A stretch of DNA of 64,000 bases, from positions 80,114-144,113 of the forward strand of contig QKHS01000015.1 of NCBI GenBank assembly GCA_003249955.1, in the 5' to 3' direction. This document shows, one piece after another, positions 63,547 through 64,000 of the stretch (positions within the stretch are counted from its first letter, which is position 1; every line of letters starts with the position of its first letter). The notes beneath the pieces are model-generated. The model was not told the origin of the DNA, made no database searches, and saw only the letters and a program-made list of their open reading frames with translations. Made by a program: the position numbers and the translations under genes. The DNA comes from Bacteroidales bacterium (lineage in GTDB: Bacteria; Bacteroidota; Bacteroidia; Bacteroidales; ML635J-15).

Positions 63547-64000
63547 TTACAACTTCTCTATCTCAGCTTTGCTAAGGCCGGTATAACGTATAATCTTTTC
63601 AACTGGTTCATTATCTTTTTTCATTTCTTTTGCTATTTCCACAGCTTTTTGTTTTTCTCCTTTTTCCTTAGCAATTCTCAGGACATCTTTTCTAATTTCG
63701 GCTTCCTGTTTTTTTACGCGCTCGATAAGTTCGTAAGCCGGAACCCATTTCGTACTGTCTTCGAGTTCTTTCATGCGCCCGGTTTTGCTAAAACTCAGGT
63801 AGGTGTTTTCTGATATTACAAGGTGGTCAACAACATCTATATCTATTATTTTACCTGCTTGTATAAGACGGTCGGTAAGATCAAGATCGGCATCTGAGGG
63901 AATTACTTCTCCGGATGGGTGGTTATGTACTATAATTACTTTAACGGCTCCTTTTAAAATCGACATCCTGAAAACGTTCATTGGTTCCACGGTTGTGCTT
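63547..64000 (-). CDS. radC: RadC/JAB-domain protein with extra C-terminal tail, 5' end outside window
   Basis: The frame is open to the window edge ([11 protein letters not shown]), so the N-terminal part is missing. The visible JAB/MPN core has [20 protein letters not shown] and [14 protein letters not shown], the metal-binding motif of RadC. RadC proteins normally end soon after this point. Here about 75 more residues follow, Lys/Glu rich and ending [20 protein letters not shown] then [13 protein letters not shown], a pattern typical of the C-terminus of Rpn/PD-(D/E)XK transposase-like proteins. Confidence 0.85.
   Translation of the reverse strand, partial: STTVEPMNVFRMSILKGAVKVIIVHNHPSGEVIPSDADLDLTDRLIQAGKIIDIDVVDHLVISENTYLSFSKTGRMKELEDSTKWVPAYELIERVKKQEAEIRKDVLRIAKEKGEKQKAVEIAKEMKKDNEPVEKIIRYTGLSKAEIEKL

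Noticed and set aside
63409..63813. 134-codon plus-strand open frame near the right end
   Set aside because: It overlaps the RadC-like gene in antisense and has a Phe-rich translation of no recognisable type.

Overview
The window is chromosomal DNA from a low-GC member of the Bacteroidota. The evidence is: several probable type IX secretion (T9SS) substrates with the C-terminal 'YPNPS/N..G' sorting domain; two TonB-dependent receptors with an N-terminal carboxypeptidase-like domain; many Bacteroidota-type promoters (-7 box TAnnTTTG, sometimes with TTTG 17-21 nt upstream); a 6S-like RNA next to zapA; and families largely confined to this phylum (DUF4199, DUF4625, the DUF2027/Smr protein). A Bacteroidales-like lineage is plausible, but genus or order cannot be fixed from the sequence alone.

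Layout. 1-13970 is mostly housekeeping and surface genes: the end of a CvfB-like S1 protein, an RRM protein, a TraB/GumN protein, an MFS carrier, two large T9SS cargo proteins, gapA and a MacB-like permease. 14325-17496 is a TonB receptor with a small secreted partner. 17703-26877 holds a zinc-ribbon/MORN protein, tRNA-Thr, a Smr protein, queA, an FKBP isomerase, ung, an ECF sigma factor and small conserved proteins. 27186-32022 looks like a metal-uptake locus, probably for zinc: a Fur/Zur-type regulator with a direct-repeat operator candidate, a His-rich exported protein with a TTG start, a ZnuD-like receptor and two DUF4625 lipoproteins. 32039-36245 carries an M23 peptidase, a coiled-coil protein plus zapA, a 6S-type RNA and rny.

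36245-55755 is a surface-polysaccharide region: epimerase, O-antigen ligase/polymerase-like protein, polysaccharide deacetylase, Wzx-type flippase, two GT4 transferases, LpxD-like acyltransferase, PIG-L deacetylase, DegT aminotransferase, Wzz-like protein, GT2 transferase and DUF4199 protein. Embedded in it is an unusual trio: a cobalamin-binding, glutamate-mutase-like fusion protein (39994-41673), an opine-type dehydrogenase (41721-42815) and an ATP-grasp ligase (42921-44114). They may build an amino-acid-derived decoration.

The SRP RNA gene lies at 55853-55949. The wzz/GT2/DUF4199/SRP block is flanked by a ~128-bp inverted repeat (52978-53107 and 56325-56451) that belongs to a larger degenerate dispersed element. 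A third T9SS protein follows (56739-60152). The right end (60258-64000) is accessory in character: three small unknown proteins, a DUF4143-type ATPase and a RadC-like protein with an unusual C-terminal tail. No CRISPR array, rRNA, intact insertion sequence or replication origin was seen.
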